Shown here: positions 11,801 to 23,493 of the stretch, piece by piece
Layout: every line of letters begins with the position of its first letter
How positions within the stretch are numbered: position 1 is the first letter of the stretch
Assembly: GCA_022695795.1 (NCBI GenBank)
Contig: MU404086.1
Location: forward strand, 1-64,000
DNA: 64,000 bases
Direction: 5' to 3'
From: Biscogniauxia marginata
Taxonomy: Eukaryota > Ascomycota > Sordariomycetes > Xylariales > Xylariaceae
The notes under the pieces: model-generated
Seen by the model: only the letters and a program-made list of their open reading frames with translations
Database searches by the model: none
Told to the model about the DNA's origin: nothing
Translations under genes and position numbers: made by a program

Positions 11801-14412
11801 TAACTTCGAGTACCGTTTTCTAACCACTGGCTTAGCAGACATTCTCTCTTGGGACAAGGTTCTATCGGTTCTAGTACCAAGATGTAACAGCATAGCATCA
11901 TAAGCTTAATTTGTCAAGCCCACATCTATAGATCAGATAGTTACCCTCACACCGTCAACCTACTAAACGGGTAAGAGGCTTCCTCCCTCTTGCGTTCCCC
12001 TTTCTGGAGCATAACGACGAAATCTATAGATAGAAGTTACTTATCTAACTATAGTTCACAGGTAGGTGCGCCTAACCTTTGTCTCGTATACGTATAGCAT
12101 ACTCACCCGTCAAAGGTAAGTATAGCTGAGTCTGGCAGATAACCCCTTTTGAGTAGTAACTAGAGAGAGAGAGAGAGAGAGAGAGAGAACAAACACTAGT
12201 ACCCATCTACTCAGACGCCACGAGTTCGAACTCTGGCGGGAGGTAATATAAACAAAATATTTCTATAGTACAGAGTAGGCAATCTCAAATCAGTCCTGTG
12301 TCGTAGGAGATGAATGAGTAGCAGATATCAAAACCCAAGCAGAGTTGCTGTAGAACATATGTGCCCTGAGACAGGCATGCATACACATACACTTTCATGG
12401 GTGAACAACGTTTGTTGCTAGAAGATGTTTCATATTCCAAGCTACGTTGGCCATTACACGCCATGGTGGTGATGATACGGCCAGCCCCGACAGACGCGTA
12501 GTCTCCAAATGCCCTCGTAGCTGCCGGCACGGGCGTAACACATATGGTTGCCCACAGTGCTAACACCCATCAAGTAGCTTTTCAGATGTCAATCGTCTGT
12601 CTCTTCTATAGATAGGCAGATCTCTCCCCTTACCTTTATAACTACCAGGACTACGCCGAGGGTTAACTAGAGCTCCCCCATCCTTTACCGATGAGCTCGC
12701 ACACTGGCTTCAGGGGCTAGGGGAGGCAATGAAGGGACGATATCGAAGCCCACTTCCATATCGATGTAATATTATATCTAATGCTCTCAAGGGAGGCTCA
12801 CTAGCGATTAATGTATGATGCCTAAGAGTGGCCTCTATCCCGTTGTTGTGTCCCTCCCATCATTTGCTTGACAACTCCCCCATTTCCCCTCCTAAGGCAT
12901 CGCCGAGTATCACTTGGTAATGACTACAGGACGACAAGGTGACATTATTCCCCTGGGCTAGAATAACCTAGGCCGTCGGGATAAACTAATATGAAAATAT
13001 TCGCCGGGGAAACTTTTTTTTTTATACCAAAACCGGTGCGAAATTCGTCCCGTAGATCGATCATCATCGCTACGTCGGCTATACATAAAACCCTTCTTCC
13101 CCTTTTCCTCCCCTATCCTCTGCCCCGTCACTACTATCCCTATCCTCTCCCCTCGTGAAGCAGCGCGGCTAGATGTCGATTAAGTAGACTTTCTACTATT
13201 ACCTCGTAAAGAATGAACACACATATATGTAATAAAGCTTCTCGAATCTACAGGGCGCAAAAGTAGCTCAGCGACAATACGCTGCTAGTTAATCAGCCGC
13301 GCTTTTTATTCCCCGGCGAGTGATAATTACTGCTCTAGGGCTAGGGGTAAAGTCTCCGTCTCCTTGCCTGGTGCAGATATCATCGCCTCCGCCAGTCGGC
13401 GGCAGGTAGACCTGACTTGTACGGAGGGAAGACATAACGTGCAGGTGTGCACGATCACACTTTAGTCCATCCTCTGGACTTCCTCTCATACCTCTTCGCT
13501 CATCCCTATCCACGGCCCAGCCCAGGCCTTGCCCTCCGTGCTGCATGTTGATGCTCCCAAGTGTAGTTCAATAGAGCAACCCAACCCCCCCTTCTTTTTT
13601 TCTCTCTTCTTGACACAAGGTAACCAACCGTCCATACTAGTAGTCGGGGTGAAACTATCCAGAAAACCAAACCACGAAACTTCGTAGAGCACGCACCTGC
13701 CTATTTAACCATCTATCCGTGAAATCAACAGAAGACGTCCAGGGGAAGTCCTAGGAGGGATCATCCCTAGATGGCAACCCCGACCTGGAAAGGAGAAAGA
13801 AAGGACGTGGGTAAACATAACACACAACAATCCCCTCTTGCCATGTATGTATTCGATTTTCCAGGAAACTAGTATATTCATATCTATCTATCACACAGGA
13901 AAGATACCGAATAGAAAAGACAGCAAGGAGTATTCGTATTACATCAGTGATCCACCCCCTTTCTAGGCTAAATCACAGAGCGATGTTGTTATAATTTTAA
14001 CAATCTCACCCGCCGTCTGTCTTACCAGGAAACCCGAACTTCTCTAACTCAGGTTAAGAGCAGGCGGCATGTTATGATTGTAACCACATCCTCCACGTAT
14101 TTACCCCCATAGTCCACAGTGAGGTTAAGAGATACCTAACGCGCGAACCCTACCTGGGAGGCTGAAGGAGGTCTTGCCTGCTTTGTTCACCAGTCGCGAG
14201 TCAGCTGACTGGTCGGCATACATGTCAAAAACATCAATCTCGGTCGAGGAACGAAGAAGAGTTAGTAATGTATGTTCTAACAGCTTTTATATTCTCTATT
14301 GTTTGTAGATTAACTAGAAAGGGGGGGTTCACTCGCTCGCCAGATAAGGTCGAGGGGGGGAAAAACGGAGCTGCTCAAAGTCCAACAATTCAAACTCAAC
14401 CGAAAGATAACA
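8900..14412. other. gene-poor intergenic region
   Basis: About 5.5 kb with dispersed short open frames, AT-rich blocks (10380-10570 and around 12780-13030) and an AG repeat at 12162-12188. No domain, RNA gene or intact mobile element was recognised. A Cys-containing fragment without a convincing ATG lies at 12285-12566 on the minus strand. The length and lack of structure suggest degenerate sequence, possibly old mutated repeats, but I could identify no element. Confidence 0.45.
12162..12188. repeat. AG dinucleotide repeat
   Basis: About thirteen AG units in the gene-poor region, ending just before a short inverted repeat around 12218-12240. Confidence 0.85.
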
Positions 14413-14697
14413 ATGGATGCTTCTCAATTAGCTCTCCTTTTTCTTCTTTTCTCAACTGGTTCCATTCATTCGGACGATCAATCAAATCAAATCATTGTTG
14501 GTCTCTACCTCTACCCTCCGAATCCGTCCCTCAGACAAATGGTTTGTGATCCCCAAGCTATCCACGAACCAAGAGTCGAAAAAGAAAAAAAATCCTTCCG
14601 TGGTCGGGGGGCGGGACCACGAGGTAAAGCCCTCAAATGTACAAGCGACGGCAATGAAGGGTTAATAATAACACAGGGGTTAACCGAAAGTAACTAG
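14413..14697 (+). CDS. possible small secreted protein
   Basis: A 94-residue frame with a good start context (ATAACAATGG). Residues 1-20 look like a signal peptide: a hydrophobic core LALLFLLF followed by small residues. The predicted mature part is hydrophilic, with two cysteines and a basic patch (KEKKSFRGRG). No family is recognised. Fungal genomes carry many short secreted, lineage-specific proteins, which would fit. There is no codon, neighbour or splice evidence in support, and the surrounding DNA is gene-poor, so chance remains a strong alternative. Confidence 0.25.
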   Translation: MDASQLALLFLLFSTGSIHSDDQSNQIIVGLYLYPPNPSLRQMVCDPQAIHEPRVEKEKKSFRGRGAGPRGKALKCTSDGNEGLIITQGLTESN

Positions 14698-15017
14698 ACA
14701 TGTAAACATTAAGAAACCTGCTCGAGGTTGTCGTAACTCGTGAAGAACGCCGAAGATTCGCCAACTCCCCGGCGTATATTGGCGACATCTATATCCCTCC
14801 AATCCTCCCACTAATTATTGGCGTCGCACACACAGTGTTGATTGGGTATCTCTATTTGCTCCACCTTTCCATCCTCCGGGTCGGTTCGCCTGCGCATCCC
14901 GTGGTATATGCATTGAATATGTCGACTGCAATTTATGATCCTTCCCTATCTATCCAAATAACACGCTGTATTCTTGGAATGGTAGGTTCATCTCGGCCCA
15001 CATATGCCTTGTTTCCT

Positions 15018-18000
15018 TCAGACGTGAGGGGCCCCAGGGCGGCCTTTGCCTAATGAATCTAGCAGTTCATGCGGCGGTATACGTTGCATTCCACTGCCGC
15101 GGTCGTACATAGAAGTAGGAGCAGGGATGTATCCATCTCGCTTCTTCCGGTATCGATCCAAGGCAAGACCGGCAGCTACGATTAATAGCATTAGGCCCAA
15201 GGAGATGGCCAGGGAAATGAGTACAACAAACCCAACGGGCATACTGCCGTCTGAAGAAGATGTAATTAGTTCGTTATCCCTAAAATTATGAGGAGGAAAG
15301 CTTACCTGTCGAGGCTGTGAAGAAATTCTCCTTCTCCACGAAAATTTTGAAGATCGACCCGGCTCCGAGCGTACCGTTGTTCATAGAAGATGTAAGCGCG
15401 TAGGGTTGAAGCGTCGTGCCATTGAAGATAGCACCCGATGCTGTGCCAAACCCAGGTACCCCAATTGTGCCTGTTAGCAAAAGAACCTGGTTTGAGTCCA
15501 TGATAGGTGTCGAGTCGTGGGACTCCGTCACTGTGAACATCTGGAGGCTGCTGATTACGGTACCCGCATCGAACGTAATGCCAGCAGAAGCCCAGGAGGA
15601 CCCATCGTATTTCATCAGGTATGCAGAACCATCGGATTGGTTGCCAGCAACCCATATTTGGTTTCTGTTCTCATTTGCCGGAGTCAAAACGTCGACCGGG
15701 CCTGGAAGTGCTGCGGCGTCTGAAAAACTGGTCCAAGTAGTGCTCGACGAATCGTATGACGCTAAGTAGGTACTTGTATCGTTGATCGTCAACTGACCGC
15801 CAGCAATGAGGATAGAGTTGCTTGACCACATCATCGAGTAAACAGTCCCGCTCAATCCGAAGCCTGGTCGGGTCCATTGACTTGATTCGGTGCTAAATAT
15901 GCAGACAGCAGGACAGGGCAATGACCCAGCAGTGTCAAAGGAGCCGCCCACATAGACATCTGATGAGCTTGGTCGGACATTGATGGCGGAGACAACAACT
16001 CTGTCACCATCCAGGGCAGGGGGTTGCGTATTGTACGAGCGGGATGCGAGATTGTAGGAAAAGAGGCCCTTCACTTGAGACCCATCTATTGTGCCGTTGA
16101 CGCGTCCACCAGCGAACACATTATCTCCTTGAATGGCTAAGGCCAGGACCACTGAATCTTCAGACAGCTCATCACCAAGGCCCGACACACTGTCCGAATC
16201 CGATCGATCGATTAAGGCGAAATTATATATGGTCGATCCATTAGTAGCAGTCGCAACGAAATGTCCCCCCAGAATTGTGATGTTCCTGTCGTCGGTGGTG
16301 TCAAACGCCCCGGTGACTATACCGCCAATAGGGTCGGTGCTGTTTATCAAAGACGCGCGCTTTGAGAGGTTCTGGGTAGAGCTGTTTGAAGAGGTGGGTG
16401 GATGTTGGACGTTGATAGGGAAGTTTCCAAGCGTTGCGCCCGTGGATACGGCTCCGTAGGCCCTCAGAGACTGTCCAGATAACGAGCCAGCGTACAAAGG
16501 CCCACTATCCAGCCCCTCGAGTAGAGATGTTGAGAGCATGCCATTCAACAATGGCACTGGCGTGTCTAAGTTCTGGAGCCAGTTGTTTTGCGACCTGACC
16601 CAGACTGCAAAACCTTCGGTCTCAACGGCTGCGTTATTACCAAAAGCAAGTAGCTGCGTGAATTTGCCGGTCAAAGTGACGACGTTCTCGGTGGCATTCC
16701 CAGTCAAATTCAAAGTCATTGGCACGATGCCTGTCACGGCGTCATTTACGCCAGCACCCAGGGGCGTCCACTGGTTGTCCGAACTGTCATACATGGCAAC
16801 GTTTGCAAGCCCAGATACCGAGCCGGACTGAGTGTTGTCGAATCTGCCACCAACGAAAAGCTGGTTGCCGCTGAGATACATTGACATAACTTCGCCGTTG
16901 AGACCTCCGTCAAGAGGCACCGTCTGGCCATTGTTGTCGAGGGCAACGATATTGCGGACATCGTCTGAGGTGAAATTACCACCGATGTAGGTCCTATCGT
17001 TGGTAGTAGCCAGAGAGGACACGGCCGAGTCCGTTGAAAATGAGGAACTCAGCTTGATGAAGGCGGAGCTGTCAAAATCGGCAGTATCCACGGTAGTTTG
17101 CGACGGATCGTATTCATATAGTCCATTCAGACCGCCGGTCGAATTACGTAGCTCAAACCCAACTCTTTGGGCTACCATAACCATGTCATTGCCCTGAAGT
17201 TGTTGGCCGGGGACGGGCGTCAACGTGATACTAGGGCGGAAGGAACCCGAGGCAGCATCGAAAGTGCCATAAAACTGGTCATACTTGTCATAGTCGTTCG
17301 TTTGGTAGATGGCTGTAGTTCCGAGTCTCTGCCTAGTATTGGTAGAGTTAAGGGTTGCAAAGACATCGACCTGGCCACGCCTCAAACATGTTCCGTCTTG
17401 TATACATCCGGGGGTGTACAAATTGATGGTGTAGTTCCCCGACTCCTTGATATCTGGATAAAACACGATAGAAGCAGCATCAGAGGCAATAGGGCTTGGT
17501 AGCACTGCCGATAAGTATTGAGAGCTGCTCTGTCCTGATTGGGTTACAGCCCATGGACCCGTAGCAGTTGCTGTGGAGGGTGTCGAGGTATTCGCGCAGC
17601 TCGGCTCATTGAAATCGCTGATGGCGTACGAGAATATATCGTCCTGGAGTAGCTGGATACCGTTCAAGCCACCGCCATTCCCATACCAGGCAGACACATC
17701 GAGTCTGAACGAATTCTGGCCAATCTCCCGGTTTACAAAATGGAAATCTTGAAACTCAACATTCGGGTCATCGCTCAGAGGACATTCGCTCGTGCAGCTG
17801 AGATTCTGGCCAGTCGCTGGGTCGATATAGGTGAAGTTCATGATTCCGTTGAGCGGTAGCGCAGTATACCTCCAAGTCCTCGTTCCTCGGCCATCTTGGT
17901 GAGTGTTCCATAGTCGAAGTTTTGTCGGCTCGAAGCCGAAATTAAAGGTAGCTTTCCAAGCTCCTGGGGTGTTGTCTTGAAGAAGCCATGTGTTGCCCGC

Positions 18001-18789
18001 ACCATCCTGACCATCAGTCTTGCAAACAATGTTCTTCGGATCACTGAAGCCGGCGGTCGTCGCACTTTGTTCGGCAGTAATATCTGCGGTAGAAAGGTTG
18101 ATAACCTGTCCATCGGGTTCACTTAATGTACTAGTGTTTCCTAAGCCGGTAAAAGACCCTCCGAAGATGATATGCCCATTAGGGGCTTTGGTGACGGACG
18201 TGACGGGTCCATTAAAGCCCGCAAACGGCAGGCTTGCCCACTCATTGGATGCAAGCCAAGTTATCGCATTAGTTGAGTCGGCGGCTTTGAAATTCCCACC
18301 TACGTAAATCTTGCCGGCTGCGTCGTCACAAAGCAAGCTGTTGACCTGGCCAGACAGACCAGGAAAGGGCGTCACGGTAGAGGAGTTGGCGTCAAACGAG
18401 GCTATACCGGGCGATTGCTGTCCACCGAGACTCGTGAAATTGCCAGCCAGGATGACCTTGCCTTGAAACACACATATTGCTTGGATGGACGCATCGGCAC
18501 TCAAGACGTTGAGGAACGCACCATTGGGCAACCGCACCATGAGCTTTTCAGTGCCGTTAGAACTGAAAGGCTGCTCGGTCTGGCCCTCATACTGATAATA
18601 CGAGATTCCGTCGAAGTCGCCAGCGATGCCTACTTGCCCCAACTCGCTGAGATCGAGACTCGGGCTCGGTACGGGAGTGATGCTGAAAGCTTGTGACACG
18701 GAGGCAAGGGAGGTGAGAGTGAAAAGCCATGGCGTCGATATCCGGGCGTGGCTGCGCGTAGCAGACAACGGCCGGAAGGGTATCCTCAT
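15018..18789 (-). CDS. RAX2: Rax2-like cortical polarity marker
   Basis: Two exons, 18789-15306 and 15250-15018, encode 1,238 residues. The 55-nt intron 15251-15305 has donor GTAAGC, branch-like CTAAT and acceptor CTTCAG; the shorter TTTTAG acceptor gives the wrong phase. Residues 1-34 form a signal peptide. The large ectodomain has many N-x-S/T sites and repeated blade-like units such as KIYVGGNF, RTYIGGNFTS, QLFVGGRFD and DVYVGGSFD, the hallmark of the Rax2 'cortical protein marker for cell polarity' family. Exon 2 adds one transmembrane helix (about 1167-1192), a basic stop-transfer RYRKKR and a short cytoplasmic tail. In yeast and hyphal fungi Rax2 is a type I membrane glycoprotein that marks growth or bud sites and works with Rax1. 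Length and topology match the family (about 1,200 residues). Confidence 0.93.
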
Positions 18790-20157
18790 GGCTGTCGTGG
18801 CCTAGGACCGAGGCAATCACAAAGCGTCGGTTTGCCCCGGTCTTAATAAATCCGGCAGTACAACGAGTATCCTAATACCAGACAGAGTCCATAGCCTCGA
18901 AGGATCCAGTTCTGCGCCGCGCGAGGAATACGAATTGAATGGGTCGGGTCGTAGGAAGCTGGACAGGTACCGGCAACTCGATTCCCACGAAAAAAAAAAG
19001 GATACCGAACCTTGGGAGTTGGTGCCGCGGTGGAAAATTGGGGAAAATGCGATAGGGAGGCGAGAAAAGGAGCGAGGGTGCGCAAATCGAAATCGAAATC
19101 GGATGGTTGATTTGGCTTCGATACTCGCACCGGAGGTTAGGTTGTGTTGAGTTGAACTTGAACTCTCCTTGGTATGCTGAGGTACAAGGACGAGGAGAAA
19201 TTAGGTCGATGGCCCGTGTGAGTTTCTCGTTTTGGGTCTTGGCGGTTGCTGCTGTCACCATTAGCTTAGGTACCTAACTTAAGCTTGTCCTCTATAAAAG
19301 GCTGCCATTAATTCCGCTAATCTTTCCTAAACCAGCTTCGCGCTGGTCGATATTGCGTTTTAGTGGCCGTTAGCAACCTCATCACACCCGATTTTGAACA
19401 CGACTGAGATGAGTTTGACAACTCGTGTCCACGACCAGGCTGTGCTGTGAGTTGCATAGAATCATGGGCAGGGACAGGAACAGGAAACAAGAACAGCAAC
19501 AAGAGAGACAATTGGTCGGTTGCTTGTGCGTCACGCCCGTGCATGCGAATGGAAAAAAGTTTTCCTTTCAAAAAAGACATGGAATGGGATGATGAACGGC
19601 CAACTCACCAGAGTGCAAAGCTGGATTGCTTCCAATCGTGCGTTACGTGTACCTGCGGGCAGATGCGCGTGTTCCTGCCACTAAATCGAGGTACCAATCT
19701 CTGTTCGTAGGATAAAGGCTATAAACAAACGGGTCTTAGTTCGGTTGCCAAGCGAAACAGTTCGTGGGCAACTAGCTTGTACTTTGGGGCTTTTTATTCT
19801 CCCTTTATTTGTCTCTCTCCAAGGTAACGAGCGTGGGAGGGATTTAAAAAAAATCCCTTTCGTATGCTGCGAAATGAGTGTGCGCAGTCCGGAGATGACG
19901 ACGATGGCGATTGAACCCGGTATCCCTTGATCGTTCTTTGGCTGTTAGAGACGTGGCCTGCCGAGTTATGCTGTCCTCAGATCAGGGGCACGAGGAAAGT
20001 CGAATGATTGGACCGTCGGGGAGACTGAGCGAGTGACTTGGGGAGTTCGAGAACAGAACGGGAAAAGTGGTAAAATACTGCAAAAACAAAAACAAACTCT
20101 TGCTGGCTTGACAGCAGTACAATTTGGATTTGGGCGTGTTGCCTAGGTTTCTGGAGG

Positions 20158-20183
20158 AAAAATAAAATAAAATAAAATAAAAG
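20158..20183. repeat. AAAAT pentanucleotide repeat
   Basis: About five AAAAT units in tandem in intergenic DNA. Confidence 0.8.
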
Positions 20184-20832
20184 AGCGACAAGATATTGAT
20201 CTTGGAGTTGTTTCTGACGGTGCTTCCTCAGACAAGTCGGAAAGGAGGGATAGAAAGAAAACCTGCGACCGATAATACTTGAATCGTTGAAAGAAGCGCC
20301 AAGGGAGGATCGGTGGTCATTTTGGCTTCTTCCTCCAGGCCCAGAACGCTAACTTAGCCCAGTGGCCCGACCACCCGACCTCATACACACATGGAGAACG
20401 AGATGCACGTCCCATGTGGTAGCAATAAGGGGTACGTAGCACACGTACCCGGTCAGCTGCCGGGTACCTTTAGGCAGTGTCGCCACCAGCTGCGGGCGGC
20501 CGGCACCTCTGCAGCGAGGCTGGGTAAATTACGAGCTACGGGGGCACTTACAAGGGTTCCCAGCTCTTCGACAACCTCACTGGTCAATTCAGCAAGGATG
20601 ACCTAACAGCAATCTTCCCACCAGGTCGGAATGATGTGCGGTCTGGGTTCTCTACTAGTTTGTTTCCATTATTAACTGATCTCGTCATCTTGTGTTTGGT
20701 ACGATCGAGACTGGTATTAAAGTAGGAATGCTGGAGGAATCTTTCCTGGAGATAATCTGTACTCGGTACATTCCTTGACGATTGTGTGCTCTTGGAACCC
20801 CCTTGGTACAGGCGCTTCATATTTTAATTCGC

Positions 20833-20855
20833 CTCATCTCATCTCATCTCATCTT
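20833..20855. repeat. ATCTC pentanucleotide repeat
   Basis: Four tandem CATCT/ATCTC units in intergenic DNA. Confidence 0.8.
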
Positions 20856-21877
20856 CGTCGAATGAAACACGACATGTTACGGAGCCAGACGCCAAAGTCA
20901 AGCACTAGCAATCTTGTATACGTACTGTATGGTACGTGTGTATCCCCAGTTTGACCTATCAAAGGTGCACCTACTAGGTTATATACTTGTTTTTTCAAGA
21001 TTGCTGTTCCGTAAAGCGAGGGTGAATAACCAGCCATTCATTCACTTCGTACCTAGCGAGAGGCAAGTATCGAGCATAGTACCAATTTACAGAAGCCTTA
21101 TAGCACTGCAACACTGCTGTTCCAACCTTTCCTCCTCAGTGTGGCCCCTTCTCCCCTCTTCTCCTTCTACCCCGCGCTCGTCTGCCTGAGTTTGCTCCGA
21201 CTTGCCATCACTTTTATATCTCCCACAACCAGTAAGACTGAGGTGTACGAACCACAGATTACCATCCCAAGGTTCGTTATATCTGATCTTGCCCAGATAG
21301 GATCCTGGCATTGCTAGCCCGAGATGTGGAGAACACGATTACAACTTTACCCATCACATTCGACGTGACGGATTTCTCTCTCCCCCTCTCTCTCTTGGAT
21401 ATATATATATACGTCGCTGTCGTGATATTTCGTTGTTCTGCGTTGCAAGAGCAAGGCGATTTCGACAATTTAATATCATGGTCACGAAGGTGTTCGGGAA
21501 ACACGATCGACTATGTAGCTACCGAACATCTGCCTAGGTTGTTTTCCTGCGCCTCCTTTCAAGAACTAACAGCAGTGATCCCCGCGTAGACCACTGACCT
21601 TGGTTATACCCTTTTAGGCCGATCGTAAAAGCTCACAACTCCGCAATACCTACTCCGGGTTTTTTTGTCATGGAGGCACAAGATGGCCCGCCCTGCGGGG
21701 GCGACGTCATTCTGAAAAGGGGGCCTCTCTTGATGATATGGTTTGCACAATGAACCGTCACCGCCCATCTACTCAGATAGACCTACCAATCCAGGCCGGG
21801 CTCGATTTGCATCACTACCAACACTAAGCAAACACGGAAACACTACGCGGATCCATTTGCCCGCTGATCACTCGCGA

Positions 21878-22731
21878 TTAAACCTTTTTGTCTTGCGGCA
21901 TCTCTAGGTTCATCCGCGTCTTGTAGTCGCGCGGGCTCTCGAAGAATTTCGGCTTGCTTCCCCAAATACCAAGTTTCCTTGCCTTGGCCGTGGCCTCGGC
22001 TATCTTGTATTTCTCCTCGAGGCCACCATATTCGGCGCCGGTCTTCGCTTCGTATGTGGTAGCCAGTCCCGCCTTCAGCATCTCTAGACCGACGTCTCGT
22101 CGGACGAGGAAACGCCTCACGAACACAGTGGCCACAATTCGGTCGTATTGGTCGCGCCGGTATATTTTCGCCCGTACCCTGCGGCCCAGGATGTAGTTTG
22201 ACAGCCAGTCCAGTGCATCTGTCGAGAACGGCTGAGCAGGTCGTCCGAAGTGGGCACCTTCGGGAGCATCGATGCCGGCAATACGTATAGGTATCTGTAG
22301 AGGGGAAAAGCAAGTTAGCCCGAAGTTATGAAAATGGCAAATAGAGAAGCGCTACGCCGAGGCGAACCTACAGTCTTGCTCTTTAGCTCGGCTCTCTTAC
22401 TAGGGACTTGCCTTAGCCAACCCCAACCGGCCAGACGCCCACCGGGAGTGTGGAAGAGGTGAAAGTTGTCTCCGTCGCCGACGCTCGTGACTTGACCGAA
22501 AATGCTCCTCTTCCTGAAGAAACTGGGCTGGATGTGTATGACGCCGGGTATGCGGCGCAGGTAAGACCGGTAGAGGTGCAATGAGGCAACGACGGTGGTT
22601 GTCACGAGCAGAGTCGGAACCCAGTTTCGGGGGTCTTTATAGTGCTCCCAGTCGGTGCCGTTGAGGCTGTCACTCCAGGAGACATGGCGTCTCGAAGAGT
22701 CGCCTTTGCCAGAGCTGAATGGCCATGGCAT
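21878..22731 (-). CDS. LCL3: Lcl3-type membrane-anchored staphylococcal-nuclease-like endonuclease
   Basis: Two exons, 22731-22372 and 22294-21878, are joined across a 77-nt phase-0 intron (22295-22371, donor GTAGGT, acceptor CTACAG) to give 258 residues. The start MPWPF at 22731 matches the remembered family N-terminus, although the frame is open to 22899. A single membrane segment (about residues 38-55) is followed by an SNase/TNase fold: [20 protein letters not shown], then across the splice [32 protein letters not shown] and a C-terminal KARKLGIWG. The DAPE motif and the Arg residues of the fold are the expected active-site region of this calcium-dependent nuclease family. Yeast Lcl3 is membrane-associated and linked by name to lifespan; its substrate is unclear. 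It is divergent from YVC1. Confidence 0.93.
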
Positions 22732-23493
22732 CGTCGTTGCCACCGTCTCAGTCAGCACTCCCAACCTTTTGCGCGGGGCGCTTTGCTTGTTGATGCAGTA
22801 GGTTGAGTTTACTAGACAGTAATGTAAACTGTAAGCAGATCCGTACGTAAACGTTATTGATCTTTGTAGTGGGGAGCGGTGCTGGCCTGAGGCAACCATG
22901 CATTTCAGGCGTATGTCTCAAGTACCGGGTAGCACACGTACAGGCAATATGGTACATACCGGTACCCGTACTGGATGTGTGTGACCATACCCCCCCTGTA
23001 GTTCGTAGCTTGGCGGCCTGAAACTTGCATGAGAAATGCGCCCCGACGTCAGTTAGCTTCAATGTTGCACCTTGGAGATTCATTAAAATAATTGTCGAGA
23101 CGCGGTTTCGGGTTCGCCTTACATCTGGAACGAATCCGTACTACACACTGGTAGATTGGATAAAGAAGCATTTTCTAAGCATAGGACATGCTCTTAACCT
23201 AGGTAATGATACTTAGCGGTGCTTCTTCTAGCATACCAGCGCTGATCCAGTCCCCCCACCCGAAAGAGACCCAACGATACCAACTATCATGTGCGAGACC
23301 TCGCAACCTTGAAACTCACTTCCTGATTGGGTACACGCGATAGTTATCGACTGAGAACTATAATCCACCACCTCCTTAAAAACCGGGGCTCGCCCTGCCA
23401 ACTATTCTGTCTCAGTTCGTCCGTCCCGCCGAATTATCCTGATGAGCATCCCACCGAGACCGTGGGAGCAGGGTTTAGGTTTTGGACTCGACA
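22732..23493. promoter_or_regulatory. shared divergent promoter region LCL3 / YVC1
   Basis: 762 bases separate the start codons of LCL3 (minus) and YVC1 (plus), so both promoters must lie here. It contains GGTACC-type short palindromes (around 22955-22975). No specific transcription-factor site is assigned. Confidence 0.5.

Larger units (their letters stand above)
18790..21877. other. intergenic, no supported gene
   Basis: Holds the RAX2 promoter/leader at its left end and the 3' flank of LCL3 at its right. Two short pentanucleotide repeats occur (AAAAT at 20158-20183, ATCTC at 20833-20855). Short open frames (60-129 codons) overlap in several frames and show no recognisable motif. Confidence 0.5.

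Noticed and set aside
12205..12245. tRNA-like T-arm (GAGTTCGAACTC inverted repeat)
   Set aside because: No matching acceptor stem, D-arm or anticodon arm could be found around it, so it is only a short palindrome.
19911..19935. Possible minus-strand tRNA T-arm (GGGTTCAATC)
   Set aside because: The arms do not pair and no cloverleaf could be drawn.
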